Assembly: GCA_913062925.1 (NCBI GenBank)
Contig: CAJXWJ010000016.1
Location: 1 to 55,339 of the forward strand
From: an uncultured Pseudorhodobacter sp.
Lineage (GTDB): Bacteria; Pseudomonadota; Alphaproteobacteria; Rhodobacterales; Rhodobacteraceae
Direction of reading: 5' to 3'
Length of the DNA: 55,339 nt
Part shown: positions 17,983 through 26,875 of the stretch, in pieces
How positions within the stretch are numbered: position 1 is the stretch's first letter
Layout: each line of letters opens with the position of its first letter
Notes under the pieces: model-generated
Seen by the model: the letters and a program-made list of their open reading frames with translations, nothing else
Databases searched by the model: none
What the model was told of the DNA's origin: nothing
Made by a program: the position numbers and the translations under genes

Positions 17983-18010
17983 TTTACACATTCTGAAAGA
18001 CGAATATATA
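17983..18010 (+). promoter_or_regulatory. Promoter of the rhodanese gene
   Basis: TTTACA (17983-17988), 16-base spacer, TATATA (18005-18010). Transcription would start near 18017, after an upstream in-frame ATG at 17959, which supports translation from ATG 18040. Confidence 0.65.
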
Positions 18011-18039
18011 GGGGGCAGGTTTTCAAAGAAAGCATCCCC

Positions 18040-18348
18040 ATGTCACAGATCACTGCAAAAGACGCCATCGCCAAGGCTGCAAAGGGCGAAATCACCGTAT
18101 TGGACGTGCGCGAGGCCAATGAGCTGGCCGCAAGCGGCAAGGCCGCAGGCGCTGTGCATATTCCACTGGCGCTGGTCGCCTTGCAAGCTGCGGAAAAACT
18201 GCCCGCAGGCAAGCCGATTGCGGTCTATTGCGCCGTGGGCGGTCGCGCCGGCATGGCCGCGCAAGCGCTGGCAGGCATGGGGTTCGAAGTGCACAACATC
18301 GGCGGCTTTGGCGATTGGGCCAATGCAGGTGGGCCGGTCAGCCGCTAA
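18040..18348 (+). CDS. Single-domain rhodanese-like protein
   Basis: 102 residues from ATG 18040 (MSQITAKDAIAKAAKGEITV). Rhodanese fold with LDVREANELAASGKAAGAVH and the active-site loop YCAVGGRA, in which C64 is the persulfide-forming cysteine. Such single-domain proteins carry sulfur in the cytoplasm; the donor and acceptor cannot be told from sequence. It diverges from uvrA, and the LexA box lies in the shared upstream region, so SOS effects on it are possible but unproven. Confidence 0.88.
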   Translation: MSQITAKDAIAKAAKGEITVLDVREANELAASGKAAGAVHIPLALVALQAAEKLPAGKPIAVYCAVGGRAGMAAQALAGMGFEVHNIGGFGDWANAGGPVSR

Positions 18349-18353
18349 GGCAT

Positions 18354-18383
18354 AAAAAAGGCAGGGGGCCTGCGCCCCCTGCC
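18354..18383 (-). terminator. Intrinsic terminator of lpdA
   Basis: Stem GGCAGGGGGC / GCCCCCTGCC (18360-18369 and 18374-18383) followed on the minus strand by TTTTTT. It sits between the converging rhodanese and lpdA genes; on the plus strand there is no U tract. Confidence 0.88.
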
Positions 18384-18405
18384 CAGCGATTGACTCTGCA
18401 CCCGC

Positions 18406-19800
18406 TTAGATATGCAGCGCGCGCCCATAGGCATCCAGAACCGACTCGTGCATCATCTCGGACAGGGTCGGATGCGGGAAGACGGTGTTCATCAGGTCTT
18501 CTTCGGTGGTCTCAAGCGCGCGACCGATGACATAGCCTTGGATCAGCTCGGTCACCTCGGCGCCAATCATATGCGCGCCCAACAGCTCGCCGGTTTTGGC
18601 GTCGAAAATCGTCTTGATAAAGCCCTCGGCCTCGCCCAAAGCAATCGCCTTGCCGTTGCCGATGAATGGAAAGCGGCCGACTTTAAGCTCGAAGCCAGCC
18701 TCTTTCGCCTTGGCTTCGGTCATGCCGACGCTGGCGACCTGCGGATGGCAATAGGTGCAGCCAGCAATCGAGCCGGGCTTGATCGGATGCGGATGGCCGC
18801 CCGCGATCAGCTCGGCCACCATCACGCCCTCGTGGCTGGCCTTATGCGCAAGCCATGGCGCGCCTGCGATATCGCCAATGGCGTAAAGCCCCTCGACGCC
18901 GGTGCGGCAGAATTCATCGGTGACGACATGGGTGCGGTCGATCTTAACGCCCAAAGCCTCTAGCCCAAGGTTTTCGATATTGCCGATGATGCCGACGGCC
19001 GAGATCACCGTGTCAAATTCCATCGTCGTGGTGCCCTTGGCGTCTTCCAGATGCGCCGTCACCTTGCCGTTGCCGCGGTCCAGCTTTTTGACCGTGGTTT
19101 TCTCAAGAATTTTCATGCCCTGTTTGACAAAGGCCTTTTTGGCAAAGGCGCTGACTTCGGCGTCTTCCACCGGCAGCACGCGGTCCATCACTTCGACAAC
19201 CGTGGTATCTGCGCCCAAGGTGTTGAAAAAGCTTGCAAATTCAATACCAATCGCACCGGATCCGATCACCAGCAGCTTTTTCGGCATGCGTTTGGGCTGC
19301 AAGGCGTGGCGATAGGTCCAGACCAGATCGCCATCCGCCTCAAGACCCGGCAGCTCGCGCGCCCGCGCACCCGTGGCAAGGATGATGGATTTCGCGGTCA
19401 GCTCTTCGACGCCCTTGGCGGAGGTGACCGAAACCTTGCCCTTGGCGGGCAGCGTGGCCTCGCCCATAAAGACGGTGACTTTGTGCTTTTTCATCAGATG
19501 GCCGATGCCGCCCGAAAGCTGCTTTGCCACCCCGCGCGAGCGCGCAACCACCGCGTTCAGGTCATAGGAAATGCCGGTCGCGGCAAGGCCAAATTCCTTG
19601 GCGCGGTGCATCAGGTGAAACACCTCGGCCGAGCGCAACAGCGCCTTGGTCGGGATACAGCCCCAGTTCAGGCAAATGCCACCAAGGTTTTCACGCTCGA
19701 TGATGGCGACCTTCTGGCCAAGTTGCGAAGCCCGAATTGCGGCAACATAGCCGCCGGGGCCTGCGCCGATTACGATCACATCAAAGTTTTGAGCCGCCAT
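18406..19800 (-). CDS. lpdA: Dihydrolipoyl dehydrogenase (E3)
   Basis: Flavoprotein that reoxidises lipoamide in 2-oxoacid dehydrogenase complexes. 464 residues: FAD motif VIGAGPGGYVAAIRASQLG, redox disulfide C43/C48 in GGICLNWGCIPTKALL, NAD motif LVIGSGAIGIEFASFF, and the C-terminal dimer domain with the catalytic histidine in FPHPTLSEMMHE. The GICLNWGCIPTKALLRSAEV wording resembles E3s encoded with pyruvate dehydrogenase, but no E1 or E2 gene is here. GAGGAGGG precedes the ATG, and a striking inverted repeat lies immediately upstream. Confidence 0.97.
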   Translation of the reverse strand: MAAQNFDVIVIGAGPGGYVAAIRASQLGQKVAIIERENLGGICLNWGCIPTKALLRSAEVFHLMHRAKEFGLAATGISYDLNAVVARSRGVAKQLSGGIGHLMKKHKVTVFMGEATLPAKGKVSVTSAKGVEELTAKSIILATGARARELPGLEADGDLVWTYRHALQPKRMPKKLLVIGSGAIGIEFASFFNTLGADTTVVEVMDRVLPVEDAEVSAFAKKAFVKQGMKILEKTTVKKLDRGNGKVTAHLEDAKGTTTMEFDTVISAVGIIGNIENLGLEALGVKIDRTHVVTDEFCRTGVEGLYAIGDIAGAPWLAHKASHEGVMVAELIAGGHPHPIKPGSIAGCTYCHPQVASVGMTEAKAKEAGFELKVGRFPFIGNGKAIALGEAEGFIKTIFDAKTGELLGAHMIGAEVTELIQGYVIGRALETTEEDLMNTVFPHPTLSEMMHESVLDAYGRALHI

Positions 19801-19813
19801 CTTTCCCTCCTCA

Positions 19814-19844
19814 GAAAAAGTAGTTTGCCATTAAACTATTTTTC
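19814..19844. promoter_or_regulatory. Inverted repeat in the lpdA leader or promoter
   Basis: GAAAAA-g-TAGTTT then GCCATT then AAACTA-TTTTTC: six perfect core pairs (TAGTTT/AAACTA, 6-base spacer) extended by six more across a one-base bulge. It ends 14 bases before the lpdA ATG, just upstream of the ribosome-binding site. It could be an operator or a leader hairpin; no regulator is identified. Confidence 0.55.
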
Positions 19845-19875
19845 AAATCCGCGCAACAATGCAGGCGCCGCAGGG

Positions 19876-20463
19876 CTATGCGTCTGGTGCATGGCTTGAT
19901 TTCAGCCCCCGCACAATCGCGCCATAGCCGCCGTTTTCCAGAAATTCGGCCTCTTGCGCCGTCATCTTGCGCCCCAAAGCCGCGTTTCGAAACGGAAAGC
20001 GGCCAAAGCGGGCGATGATCGCCTGATGCGCCTTGGCGTGCAGCGCCATATCGGGCACCGAGGCCAGACGGGTTTCCATATAGCTGACGGCAAGCGCCTG
20101 GTCGGCCGGATCTTCGGAATGCTCGAACGGCATATAGAAGAATTGGCGTTCAGGTTCAGGGGCTTGCAGATCCCAGCCCTCGGCCACGGCCTTGCGGGCT
20201 GCTGCACGCGCACGGGCATCGGTGGCAAAGGCAAGTGCGTCGCCGCGGTGGATATTGCGGGCCATCTGGTCGCAGATAATCAGATAGGCCAGCGTGCCCG
20301 CAGGCCCGTCGACCCAATGCTCGATGCCGTCACTATGGGCGGCCTGCCACAGATCGCCAAACCGCGCAGCGATTTCCGCGTCCAGCTCTTCACTGCCCAG
20401 ATACCAGCCCTCGGGGCCAATATCGCCAAGCCAGAAATCCAGCACTTCAATCGGATCAGACAT
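19876..20463 (-). CDS. DUF924 family protein
   Basis: 195 residues from ATG 20463 (MSDPIEVLDFWLGDIGPEGW), preceded by GAGGTGTG. It is an all-helical, TPR-like protein of the DUF924 family, recognised by VLDFWLG at the N-terminus, LIICDQMARNIHRGDALAFA, FFYMPFEHSEDPADQ and FGRFPFRNAALGR. The family has no established biochemical role. It lies 75 bases upstream of lpdA in the same direction and 50 bases after the MFS gene, so the three could share a transcript, though the lpdA leader has its own dyad. Confidence 0.88.
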   Translation of the reverse strand: MSDPIEVLDFWLGDIGPEGWYLGSEELDAEIAARFGDLWQAAHSDGIEHWVDGPAGTLAYLIICDQMARNIHRGDALAFATDARARAAARKAVAEGWDLQAPEPERQFFYMPFEHSEDPADQALAVSYMETRLASVPDMALHAKAHQAIIARFGRFPFRNAALGRKMTAQEAEFLENGGYGAIVRGLKSSHAPDA

Positions 20464-20513
20464 AACACACCTCGCTTTGAGGCCAGCCTGACAGGTTTGC
20501 GCGCAGCCTGCAA

Positions 20514-21767
20514 TCAATCGCGCAGCGGCTCCTCGGCGCGCTCGAGGGCGGCTTCCACGGCCACAACCGAGCTGTTGGGCGTCATCGGCGTATAGGCACC
20601 ATGCGATTCGGGCGTCATCCGCCGCTGCGTCATCCGCCAGGCGGTATAGCCCGACAGCACCGCAAACAGCACCGCCATGAACAGGAAAAACCCGTTCGGC
20701 CCGACCTGCGCCATGATCCAACCGGTGATCACAGGGCCGGTGATTGCGCCCAAGCCATTGATAAAGATCAGCCCAGCCGAGGCCGCAGCCATATCGGAAT
20801 TATCAAGGTAATCATTCACATAGGCCACCAGCAGCGAATAAAGCGGGTTCGAGATGCCGCCACCAAGCGCGCCCACCATCACCAAAACCACAAAGGGCAC
20901 CTGACCTGCAAAGGCGCTCCAGACGATCGGCAGCATCAGCACCGCAGCCCCCATCGCCGAGAGCCCCAGCACCAACCCGCGACGGTCCATCCGGTCGGAA
21001 AACCAGCCAATCGGATATTGCAGCACCAAGCCGCCAACATAGATAAAGGCCACAAAGATCGAGATTTCCTTAACGCTTAGCCCCGCCTGCGTGCCCCAGA
21101 CCGAGGCCATGCCGAATTGCGCCGAAAACACGCCGCCCAGCAGAAACATCCCCACGCAACCCAAGGGCGAGGCCTCGTAAAGCCTGCGAAAACTCAGCGG
21201 TTTGGTCAGCTCGAAGGCTGGGGCCTGCGATACGGTCAGCAAAATCGGCGTGAAGGCCAGCGACACCAGAATCGAGGGGATCACAAACAGGATAAAGCCC
21301 GAAGGATCGCCCACGTTCAGCAAAATCTGCGCCATGATGATGCCCACCATCTGCATGATCAGATAAAGCGACAGCGCTTGGCCCCGCGTCTCATTGGTCG
21401 AGGCAGAGTTCAGCCAGCTTTCCGCCGTGATATACACGCCCGAGAACGAGAACCCGATCAAGACCCGCATCACCACCCAAGCGATCCAATTTGGCGCCAC
21501 CGCATACATGATCAGCACCGCGGAAATCATCGAACCAAGGGCGGCAAACACCCGCACATGGCCAACACGGCGAATCATATCAGGCGCCATCCGCGAGCCG
21601 AACAGAAAGCCCAGAAAATAGGCCGACATCACGAAAGACATCTGCAATGTGGTGAAATGTTCCAAATTGCCGCGAATGCCCAACAGCGTGCCCTGCATGC
21701 CATTGCCCAGCATCAACAGCATGATCCCGAGCAAAAGCGCCCAAGCGTTGCGAAGAACGATCAGCAT
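20514..21767 (-). CDS. MFS transporter, YcaD-like
   Basis: 417 residues from ATG 21767 (MLIVLRNAWALLLGIMLLML), which has AAAGG at the right distance; an ATG at 21782 is less well placed. Twelve hydrophobic segments and the loop FGSRMAPDMIRRVGHVRVFA between segments 2 and 3 (motif A position) identify the major facilitator superfamily. The motif AESWLNSASTNETRGQALSL after segment 5 is typical of the YcaD-type subgroup. The substrate is unknown. The C-terminus is a hydrophilic tail. Confidence 0.87.
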   Translation of the reverse strand: MLIVLRNAWALLLGIMLLMLGNGMQGTLLGIRGNLEHFTTLQMSFVMSAYFLGFLFGSRMAPDMIRRVGHVRVFAALGSMISAVLIMYAVAPNWIAWVVMRVLIGFSFSGVYITAESWLNSASTNETRGQALSLYLIMQMVGIIMAQILLNVGDPSGFILFVIPSILVSLAFTPILLTVSQAPAFELTKPLSFRRLYEASPLGCVGMFLLGGVFSAQFGMASVWGTQAGLSVKEISIFVAFIYVGGLVLQYPIGWFSDRMDRRGLVLGLSAMGAAVLMLPIVWSAFAGQVPFVVLVMVGALGGGISNPLYSLLVAYVNDYLDNSDMAAASAGLIFINGLGAITGPVITGWIMAQVGPNGFFLFMAVLFAVLSGYTAWRMTQRRMTPESHGAYTPMTPNSSVVAVEAALERAEEPLRD

Positions 21768-21858
21768 GTCTTGGCCTTTCAAAAGCGGCGTTGCGCGAGC
21801 CTATGCGGCAATCGTGAACAGCAGATTACAGATTGCGACGCTTAATGTCGATTTCCGC

Positions 21859-22893
21859 TTATGGGATCAGAAGCGAGCTATCACCATAGGAAAAGAACCG
21901 GTAGCGCTGCGAAATCGCGTGATCATAGATCGTCTTGATCCGCCCCTGCCCCATCAGCGCCGAGACCAGCATCATCAGCGTAGATTTTGGCAAATGAAAA
22001 TTGGTCATCAGCGCATCGGCGACGACAAAGCGGTAGCCCGGATAGATAAAGATGTCGGTCTCGCCCTGCCAAGCCGCGATCTGGCCCGAGGCCGCCGCCG
22101 TCTCGATCAGCCGCAGCGCGGTGGTGCCCACCGGGATCACGCGGCCACCTGCGGCCTTGGTGGCGGCAATCTCGGCTGCGGCCTGCGGGCTGACCTCGCC
22201 CCATTCGGCGTGCATCTTATGGGTGGTGACATCCTCGACCTTGACCGGCAAAAAGGTGCCCGCGCCGACATGCAGGGTGACTTCGGTGAAATCGACGCCC
22301 TTGGCCGCAAGCGCTGCCAGCAGGGCTGCGTCAAAATGCAGGCTGGCGGTGGGGGCTGCAACCGCGCCTGCGTGGCGGGCGAAAACGGTTTGATAATCGG
22401 TGTTGTCTTGCGCATCTGCGGCGCGCTTGGCGGCGATATAGGGCGGCAAGGGCATCAGGCCGGCGGCTTGCAGTGCTGCGTCAAAATCATCGCCCTCAAG
22501 GTTGAAGGCAAGCCGCAGATCGGTGGCGGATTTATCGGCGACGGTGGCGGAAAGCTGATCCGAAAACCGGATCACCTCGCCAATATTGACCTTGCGCAAA
22601 GGCTTGGCCAAGGCGCGCCAGCCGCCCGAGGCTTGCGGTTCCAACAGCGTGATCTCGACCTTGGCCACCGCCTCGCCGCGCGCGCGGGTGCCAAACAGCC
22701 GCGCGGGAATGACCTTGGTGTTGTTCAAGACCAAACGGTCGCCTGCGCGAAAAATATCCACCAGATCAAACACATGCATATCGCTGATCGCATCGCCCTG
22801 CGCCAGCAACAGCCGAGCCGCACTGCGCGGCTGCGCCGGGCGCACCGCAATCAGGTCTTCGGGCAGATCAAAGTCGAAATCAGACAGGTTCAT
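21859..22893 (-). CDS. queA: S-adenosylmethionine:tRNA ribosyltransferase-isomerase QueA
   Basis: Adds epoxycyclopentandiol from S-adenosylmethionine to preQ1 in tRNA, the third-last to second-last stage of queuosine synthesis. 344 residues from ATG 22893 ([20 protein letters not shown]); a GTG one codon upstream is also possible. Typical segments: [40 protein letters not shown] and [20 protein letters not shown]. It starts 15 bases after the AsmA-like gene stop. Tgt, which inserts preQ1, is encoded at 49069-50199. Confidence 0.96.
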   Translation of the reverse strand: MNLSDFDFDLPEDLIAVRPAQPRSAARLLLAQGDAISDMHVFDLVDIFRAGDRLVLNNTKVIPARLFGTRARGEAVAKVEITLLEPQASGGWRALAKPLRKVNIGEVIRFSDQLSATVADKSATDLRLAFNLEGDDFDAALQAAGLMPLPPYIAAKRAADAQDNTDYQTVFARHAGAVAAPTASLHFDAALLAALAAKGVDFTEVTLHVGAGTFLPVKVEDVTTHKMHAEWGEVSPQAAAEIAATKAAGGRVIPVGTTALRLIETAAASGQIAAWQGETDIFIYPGYRFVVADALMTNFHLPKSTLMMLVSALMGQGRIKTIYDHAISQRYRFFSYGDSSLLIP

Positions 22894-22908
22894 CACAGGC
22901 TTTCAGGC

Positions 22909-25900
22909 TTAGGGTTTGGTCTTCATCACAGGGGCAGCCGAGCGAAAGATCTCGCGGAACATGCCCGGCGTCAGGATCGACAGAGGGTTCACCGAAACAT
23001 CCGGGTCCGAGGCCTTGCCGCGCAGGGCATAGTTAAACCCAAATAGCCCCTCGCCGCGCCGCGTCAACAGCGCACCGATGCCGTTCAGGATATAGACCGG
23101 CGAGATCACGCCCTGCATGAAGAGTTCGTCTGTCGAGGTCTTATAAACCCCCGCCATCGAAACCCCAAGCGAGGCCCCCACCGCCGAACCACGGGTCACT
23201 TCAACCCCATTGGCTGCCAGCACAAAATCGCCCTGTGCCTGATTGAACACCAGCCCCTCGCCGTTCAGCTGCTCAAGGATGCCCACCACCGAAATCGCGT
23301 TCAACAGATCGGCCAGCACATTGGTATTGCGCACCCGCAGGCTGCTCATCTCGATATGGCCATCATATTGGCCGGTCTCGGGGCGCGGGGTCAGGATCAA
23401 ATCCAAAGCGCCGCCGCGTGCCGAGGCAAACACCCCAGCCGCCGCCAAAACCCCGCCCGCGTCCTGCGATTGCAGCCGCACCGCCGAGCCAAATTTCGAA
23501 GGCACAACCGTGCCACGCAGCGCCGTCTTACCATTCAGACCAGATTTAAAGCTGCCGTTAAAGCCGCCAGCAAGGCTGAAATCGCCCTGAAACTTGGTCA
23601 GGCTGATGGTTTTGCTGACGATCAGGCTATCAAGTTGCAGCGACACGGGGCCGTCGCCAAGCTGGCGGCCTGCGCCACGCTGCGAGGCAGGCGGCATGGC
23701 GCGCAGATCGACACGGCCTCCGGTCACCGCCAAGGCAGGCGCGCGCGCCCTGCCGCGACCGCGAAACTCGACCGGAGCATCCAGCCACTCCAACAGCTGC
23801 ACGCGATCAAATCGCGCCAGATCCAAGCCGCCGCCCTCGCGCAGCGTCACCGAGCCCTGCGCCGTAAGTCCTGCCGCCGCAAGCCGCAGGCTGTCGACCT
23901 TTGGCAGCGTTGCAAGCGTGACCTCGGCGCTAAGGCTGCCGGTGGCGGCGGCAGGCTTGCTCCAGCCCAGCCCGTCAATCGAAAGCCCGATGCCCGCCAG
24001 ATCCGATCGCAGCGATAGCTTGCCCGCCTGCCCGCGCCGCAGATCAATCGTCACCTGCGCCACGCCTTCGCCCGAGACCATGCCCTCAGGCAGGCCCAAG
24101 CCAAAGTCTTCTGCGGCCTGTTGCGAGAGGCTGATCGTGCCTGCAATCTGCGCCAGCCCCTTGTCTGCCGCGCCAAAACCTTGGGAATAGCTGGCATCAA
24201 AAGGCACCACCCCAATCAGCCCCTTGCCGTTGATCTGCAACCCGGCGCGGGTGGCTGTCACATCCAAGCGCGGTGCCGTCAGCTTGCGGCCCGGCACCAA
24301 GGTGGTCGACACCACATCGCTCAGCACGCCTTTAACGCTGTATTCGACATCTTCGATCATGATCTTGGGTTGCAGCGGCAGCCGCAGCGTGGTGTCGATC
24401 ACCGCCGTGCCCTGCCCCAAAGTCACCGGCAGATCGGCTTTTGACATGAAAAAGAATGGCGGCTGATCCAACAGCGACAGCGCCGCTGTCAGGCTGGAGC
24501 GGGTGTGCAAGCTGACTTCGGCAATCGCAGGCATAGCGGTGACATCAGGGATCGAGAACACCGAAGTTGCAACATCAATCTTGCCGCCTTCGGGCGGGGT
24601 GACCGTGCCTTGGGTCAGCACCATACGATAGGTCTGCCCCTCGATGGTGGCCGAGCCCGAGCCAGCCTCGATGGGGGGCAAGGTGTCAACAAAGCGCACA
24701 TCGGCATTGGCGAAATTATAGCTAAGGTGCAGCTGCGGTTCGCTGCCCTGTTGCAGTTGCAAATCCGCCTTCACATCCGTCAGCGCACCTGACAGGACAT
24801 TCTTATCCACCCACAGCCGCGTCATTGGCACCAGATTGACCGGCCAAAGCGCCACCAACCGATCATGGGCGATCTCGTTCAGTCCCAACGCGACCCCGAC
24901 CGTCCAGCCCGCGGCTCCGGCGGCGATCTTGCCCTTGGCACTCAGCCGGCGCTGGTCTTCGGTCAGCACCAATTGCCCGATCTCGATGGAAAACGGGTCA
25001 ACCCGCAGCCGCAGATCCAAAGCGCCCGCCGAGAAGTTTACCGGTTCTTGGAACAGCGCCGCTGGATCGACCACCACCTGACTGAATTGCAGCTGCGCCA
25101 GATAGGCCGCCGGCACATCGCGACCAAGCGGGCCCGTCATCCGGCTGCCATCGGCCTTGACCAGATAGGTTTGCCCCTCGGCCTGCAAGCGCAGCGTCGG
25201 GCTTTGCACCGACAGTTCGCTGACCGTCATGCGGCCCTGAGCGGGATCATAAAGCAGCCGCATATCGGCGCGGTCAAAAGCAATCGGCTGCACCGCGGGC
25301 GTCGGTTGCAAAGCCCCCGCCCCAAAGCTGAGGCTGGCGTCCAAAGCGGTGATGCCCTCGTCGGTCAGCGTGGTCTGAATCCGCCCCGACATCGGTGCAT
25401 CCAAGGCTCCGGCCCAAGCAAAGGGCGCGACTTCGGCGGCGATATCCTTTGCGGCAACAGTGTCGATCTGCGCAGTAATCCGCGCGAGGTTTGTTGATTT
25501 CTCCGAGATCACCGTCAGCACCGCCTGCGCAGGCGATGGTCCCGAGATCACCGAAAGGCCAATTTCGGCCGCAACCGTGGTGGCGCGGTTGTCCAGCCGC
25601 ATCCGCCCGTCGCCCAATTCCCACACCCGACCGGCGCGCGCATCCCGAAAGGTTATCGTCAGCGCTTCGGCCTCGACCGAGATCAAGCGATCTGCCATCG
25701 GCTGGGCAAAGGCGGCATCCACCGCATCAAACAGCTCGGAGAAATTCTTGATCTCGGTCTGGCTGCCACGCGGCGCGAAATCGAAATCGAAAGCACCGGT
25801 GCTGTCGCGGCTGATTTGCAGATGCGCACCGCTGACCTTCAGCCTGCGCAGCCTAATCTCGCCTTGCAACAAAGCCTCGGGATCAAAGCTGACCCGCACC

Positions 25901-26271
25901 TCGGGCAGCGTCAAAAGGGCTGCCCCATTGGGTTTAAGCAAGCGCACATCATCCAAAAGCAGCCTTGGCACCCAATCGGCATCGACCCGCAGCACCACTC
26001 CGCCAATCGCAATCGCGGCATTGGGCAAAGATTGCGCCAGCGCCGCATTGGCGCGCTGTTCCACTTCGGCCACCAGAAACACCGGCACCGGGATCGGCTT
26101 GCCGGTTAGCCCAAGCGCCGCAAAGATTAACCCGACCACCATCGCCAGCGTCAGCAGCCGCAGCCCAAGGCCGGTACGATGACGCGGCCGTGGGGGGGGC
26201 GCGGGCATGGGCGGGCCTTGCTCGGTAAGGGCTGCTTTCACCCTTTCCTCTTCTTGGCCCTGCCCTGTCAT
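22909..26271 (-). CDS. Large AsmA-like (YhdP/DUF3971-type) envelope protein
   Basis: 1120 residues. A short cytoplasmic N-terminus rich in proline is followed by one membrane anchor at about residues 33-54 (LGLRLLTLAMVVGLIFAALG). A very long periplasmic part of beta-rich repeats follows, with a DUF3971-like central region and an AsmA-like C-terminus (FGFNYALRGKASDPDVSVNP, near the end). Proteins of this group span the periplasm and are implicated in phospholipid transport to the outer membrane. ATG 26271 follows GAGGG. It diverges from bcp and is followed closely by queA; no functional link between these is known. Confidence 0.85.
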   Translation of the reverse strand: MTGQGQEEERVKAALTEQGPPMPAPPPRPRHRTGLGLRLLTLAMVVGLIFAALGLTGKPIPVPVFLVAEVEQRANAALAQSLPNAAIAIGGVVLRVDADWVPRLLLDDVRLLKPNGAALLTLPEVRVSFDPEALLQGEIRLRRLKVSGAHLQISRDSTGAFDFDFAPRGSQTEIKNFSELFDAVDAAFAQPMADRLISVEAEALTITFRDARAGRVWELGDGRMRLDNRATTVAAEIGLSVISGPSPAQAVLTVISEKSTNLARITAQIDTVAAKDIAAEVAPFAWAGALDAPMSGRIQTTLTDEGITALDASLSFGAGALQPTPAVQPIAFDRADMRLLYDPAQGRMTVSELSVQSPTLRLQAEGQTYLVKADGSRMTGPLGRDVPAAYLAQLQFSQVVVDPAALFQEPVNFSAGALDLRLRVDPFSIEIGQLVLTEDQRRLSAKGKIAAGAAGWTVGVALGLNEIAHDRLVALWPVNLVPMTRLWVDKNVLSGALTDVKADLQLQQGSEPQLHLSYNFANADVRFVDTLPPIEAGSGSATIEGQTYRMVLTQGTVTPPEGGKIDVATSVFSIPDVTAMPAIAEVSLHTRSSLTAALSLLDQPPFFFMSKADLPVTLGQGTAVIDTTLRLPLQPKIMIEDVEYSVKGVLSDVVSTTLVPGRKLTAPRLDVTATRAGLQINGKGLIGVVPFDASYSQGFGAADKGLAQIAGTISLSQQAAEDFGLGLPEGMVSGEGVAQVTIDLRRGQAGKLSLRSDLAGIGLSIDGLGWSKPAAATGSLSAEVTLATLPKVDSLRLAAAGLTAQGSVTLREGGGLDLARFDRVQLLEWLDAPVEFRGRGRARAPALAVTGGRVDLRAMPPASQRGAGRQLGDGPVSLQLDSLIVSKTISLTKFQGDFSLAGGFNGSFKSGLNGKTALRGTVVPSKFGSAVRLQSQDAGGVLAAAGVFASARGGALDLILTPRPETGQYDGHIEMSSLRVRNTNVLADLLNAISVVGILEQLNGEGLVFNQAQGDFVLAANGVEVTRGSAVGASLGVSMAGVYKTSTDELFMQGVISPVYILNGIGALLTRRGEGLFGFNYALRGKASDPDVSVNPLSILTPGMFREIFRSAAPVMKTKP

Positions 26272-26344
26272 TCAGCCCTCATCTTCATGGCGTTGCGGCA
26301 TTTTCGCCTAGGCTCTGCCGCAAGGTCGATCTTTGACTGCGGGC

Positions 26345-26370
26345 TTGCCTTTATCTTTGACGAAAGGCAA
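26345..26370. promoter_or_regulatory. Inverted repeat between AsmA-like gene and bcp
   Basis: TTGCCTTT (26345-26352) and AAAGGCAA (26363-26370) are perfect 8-base arms with a 10-base spacer that contains TTGACG. No U tract follows. It is a candidate operator in the 142-base divergent region, 44 bases before the bcp ATG. Confidence 0.5.
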
Positions 26371-26413
26371 CTAGATCGCACAGGGTCAACACCGAAAAGG
26401 CAAGGAGCCGCGC

Positions 26414-26875
26414 ATGATTTCCATTGGTCAAACCGCCCCCGATTTCACTCTGCCGCGCGATGGCGGTGCGAATGTGACGCTTTCGGCCCTGCGCCCGCAA
26501 AAGGTTGTGCTGTATTTCTACCCAAAGGATGACACCTCGGGCTGCACGCTCGAGGCACAAGATTTCACCGCCGCCTTGGCCGATTTTCAAGCCGCAGGCT
26601 GCACAGTGATCGGCGTGTCAAAAGACAGCGTCGCGGCGCATGACAAGTTTTGCAAGAAATACGGCTTGGGCATTGTGCTTGCCTCGGATGCCGAGGGCTC
26701 GGTCTGCGAAGACTACGGCGTGTGGAAAGAAAAAAGCATGTATGGCAAAACCTATATGGGCATCGAACGCACCACGGTGCTGATCGATGCCAAGGGCCAG
26801 ATCGCGCAGATCTGGGCCAAGGTGAAGGTCAAGGGCCATGCAGCCGAGGTGCTTGCCGCCGTGCAGGCGCTGTGA
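26414..26875 (+). CDS. bcp: Peroxiredoxin, Bcp/PrxQ family
   Basis: Thiol peroxidase reducing hydrogen and organic peroxides in the cytoplasm. 153 residues; AAGGAG precedes ATG 26414. Thioredoxin fold with VVLYFYPKDDTSGCTLEAQD, where C44 is the peroxidatic cysteine. The resolving cysteine five residues on in E. coli Bcp is glutamine here (Q49). Other cysteines (C63, C80, C98) could resolve, or the protein could work with one cysteine. Its TGA shares a base with the ATG of the next gene. Confidence 0.94.
   Translation: MISIGQTAPDFTLPRDGGANVTLSALRPQKVVLYFYPKDDTSGCTLEAQDFTAALADFQAAGCTVIGVSKDSVAAHDKFCKKYGLGIVLASDAEGSVCEDYGVWKEKSMYGKTYMGIERTTVLIDAKGQIAQIWAKVKVKGHAAEVLAAVQAL

Noticed and set aside
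21649-23046. 465-codon plus-strand frame across queA and the AsmA-like gene
   Set aside because: It crosses two well-supported genes on the other strand and encodes a low-complexity Arg/Gln/His sequence.
24804-24816. DnaA-like TTATCCACC inside the AsmA-like gene
   Set aside because: Imperfect, within coding sequence and isolated.
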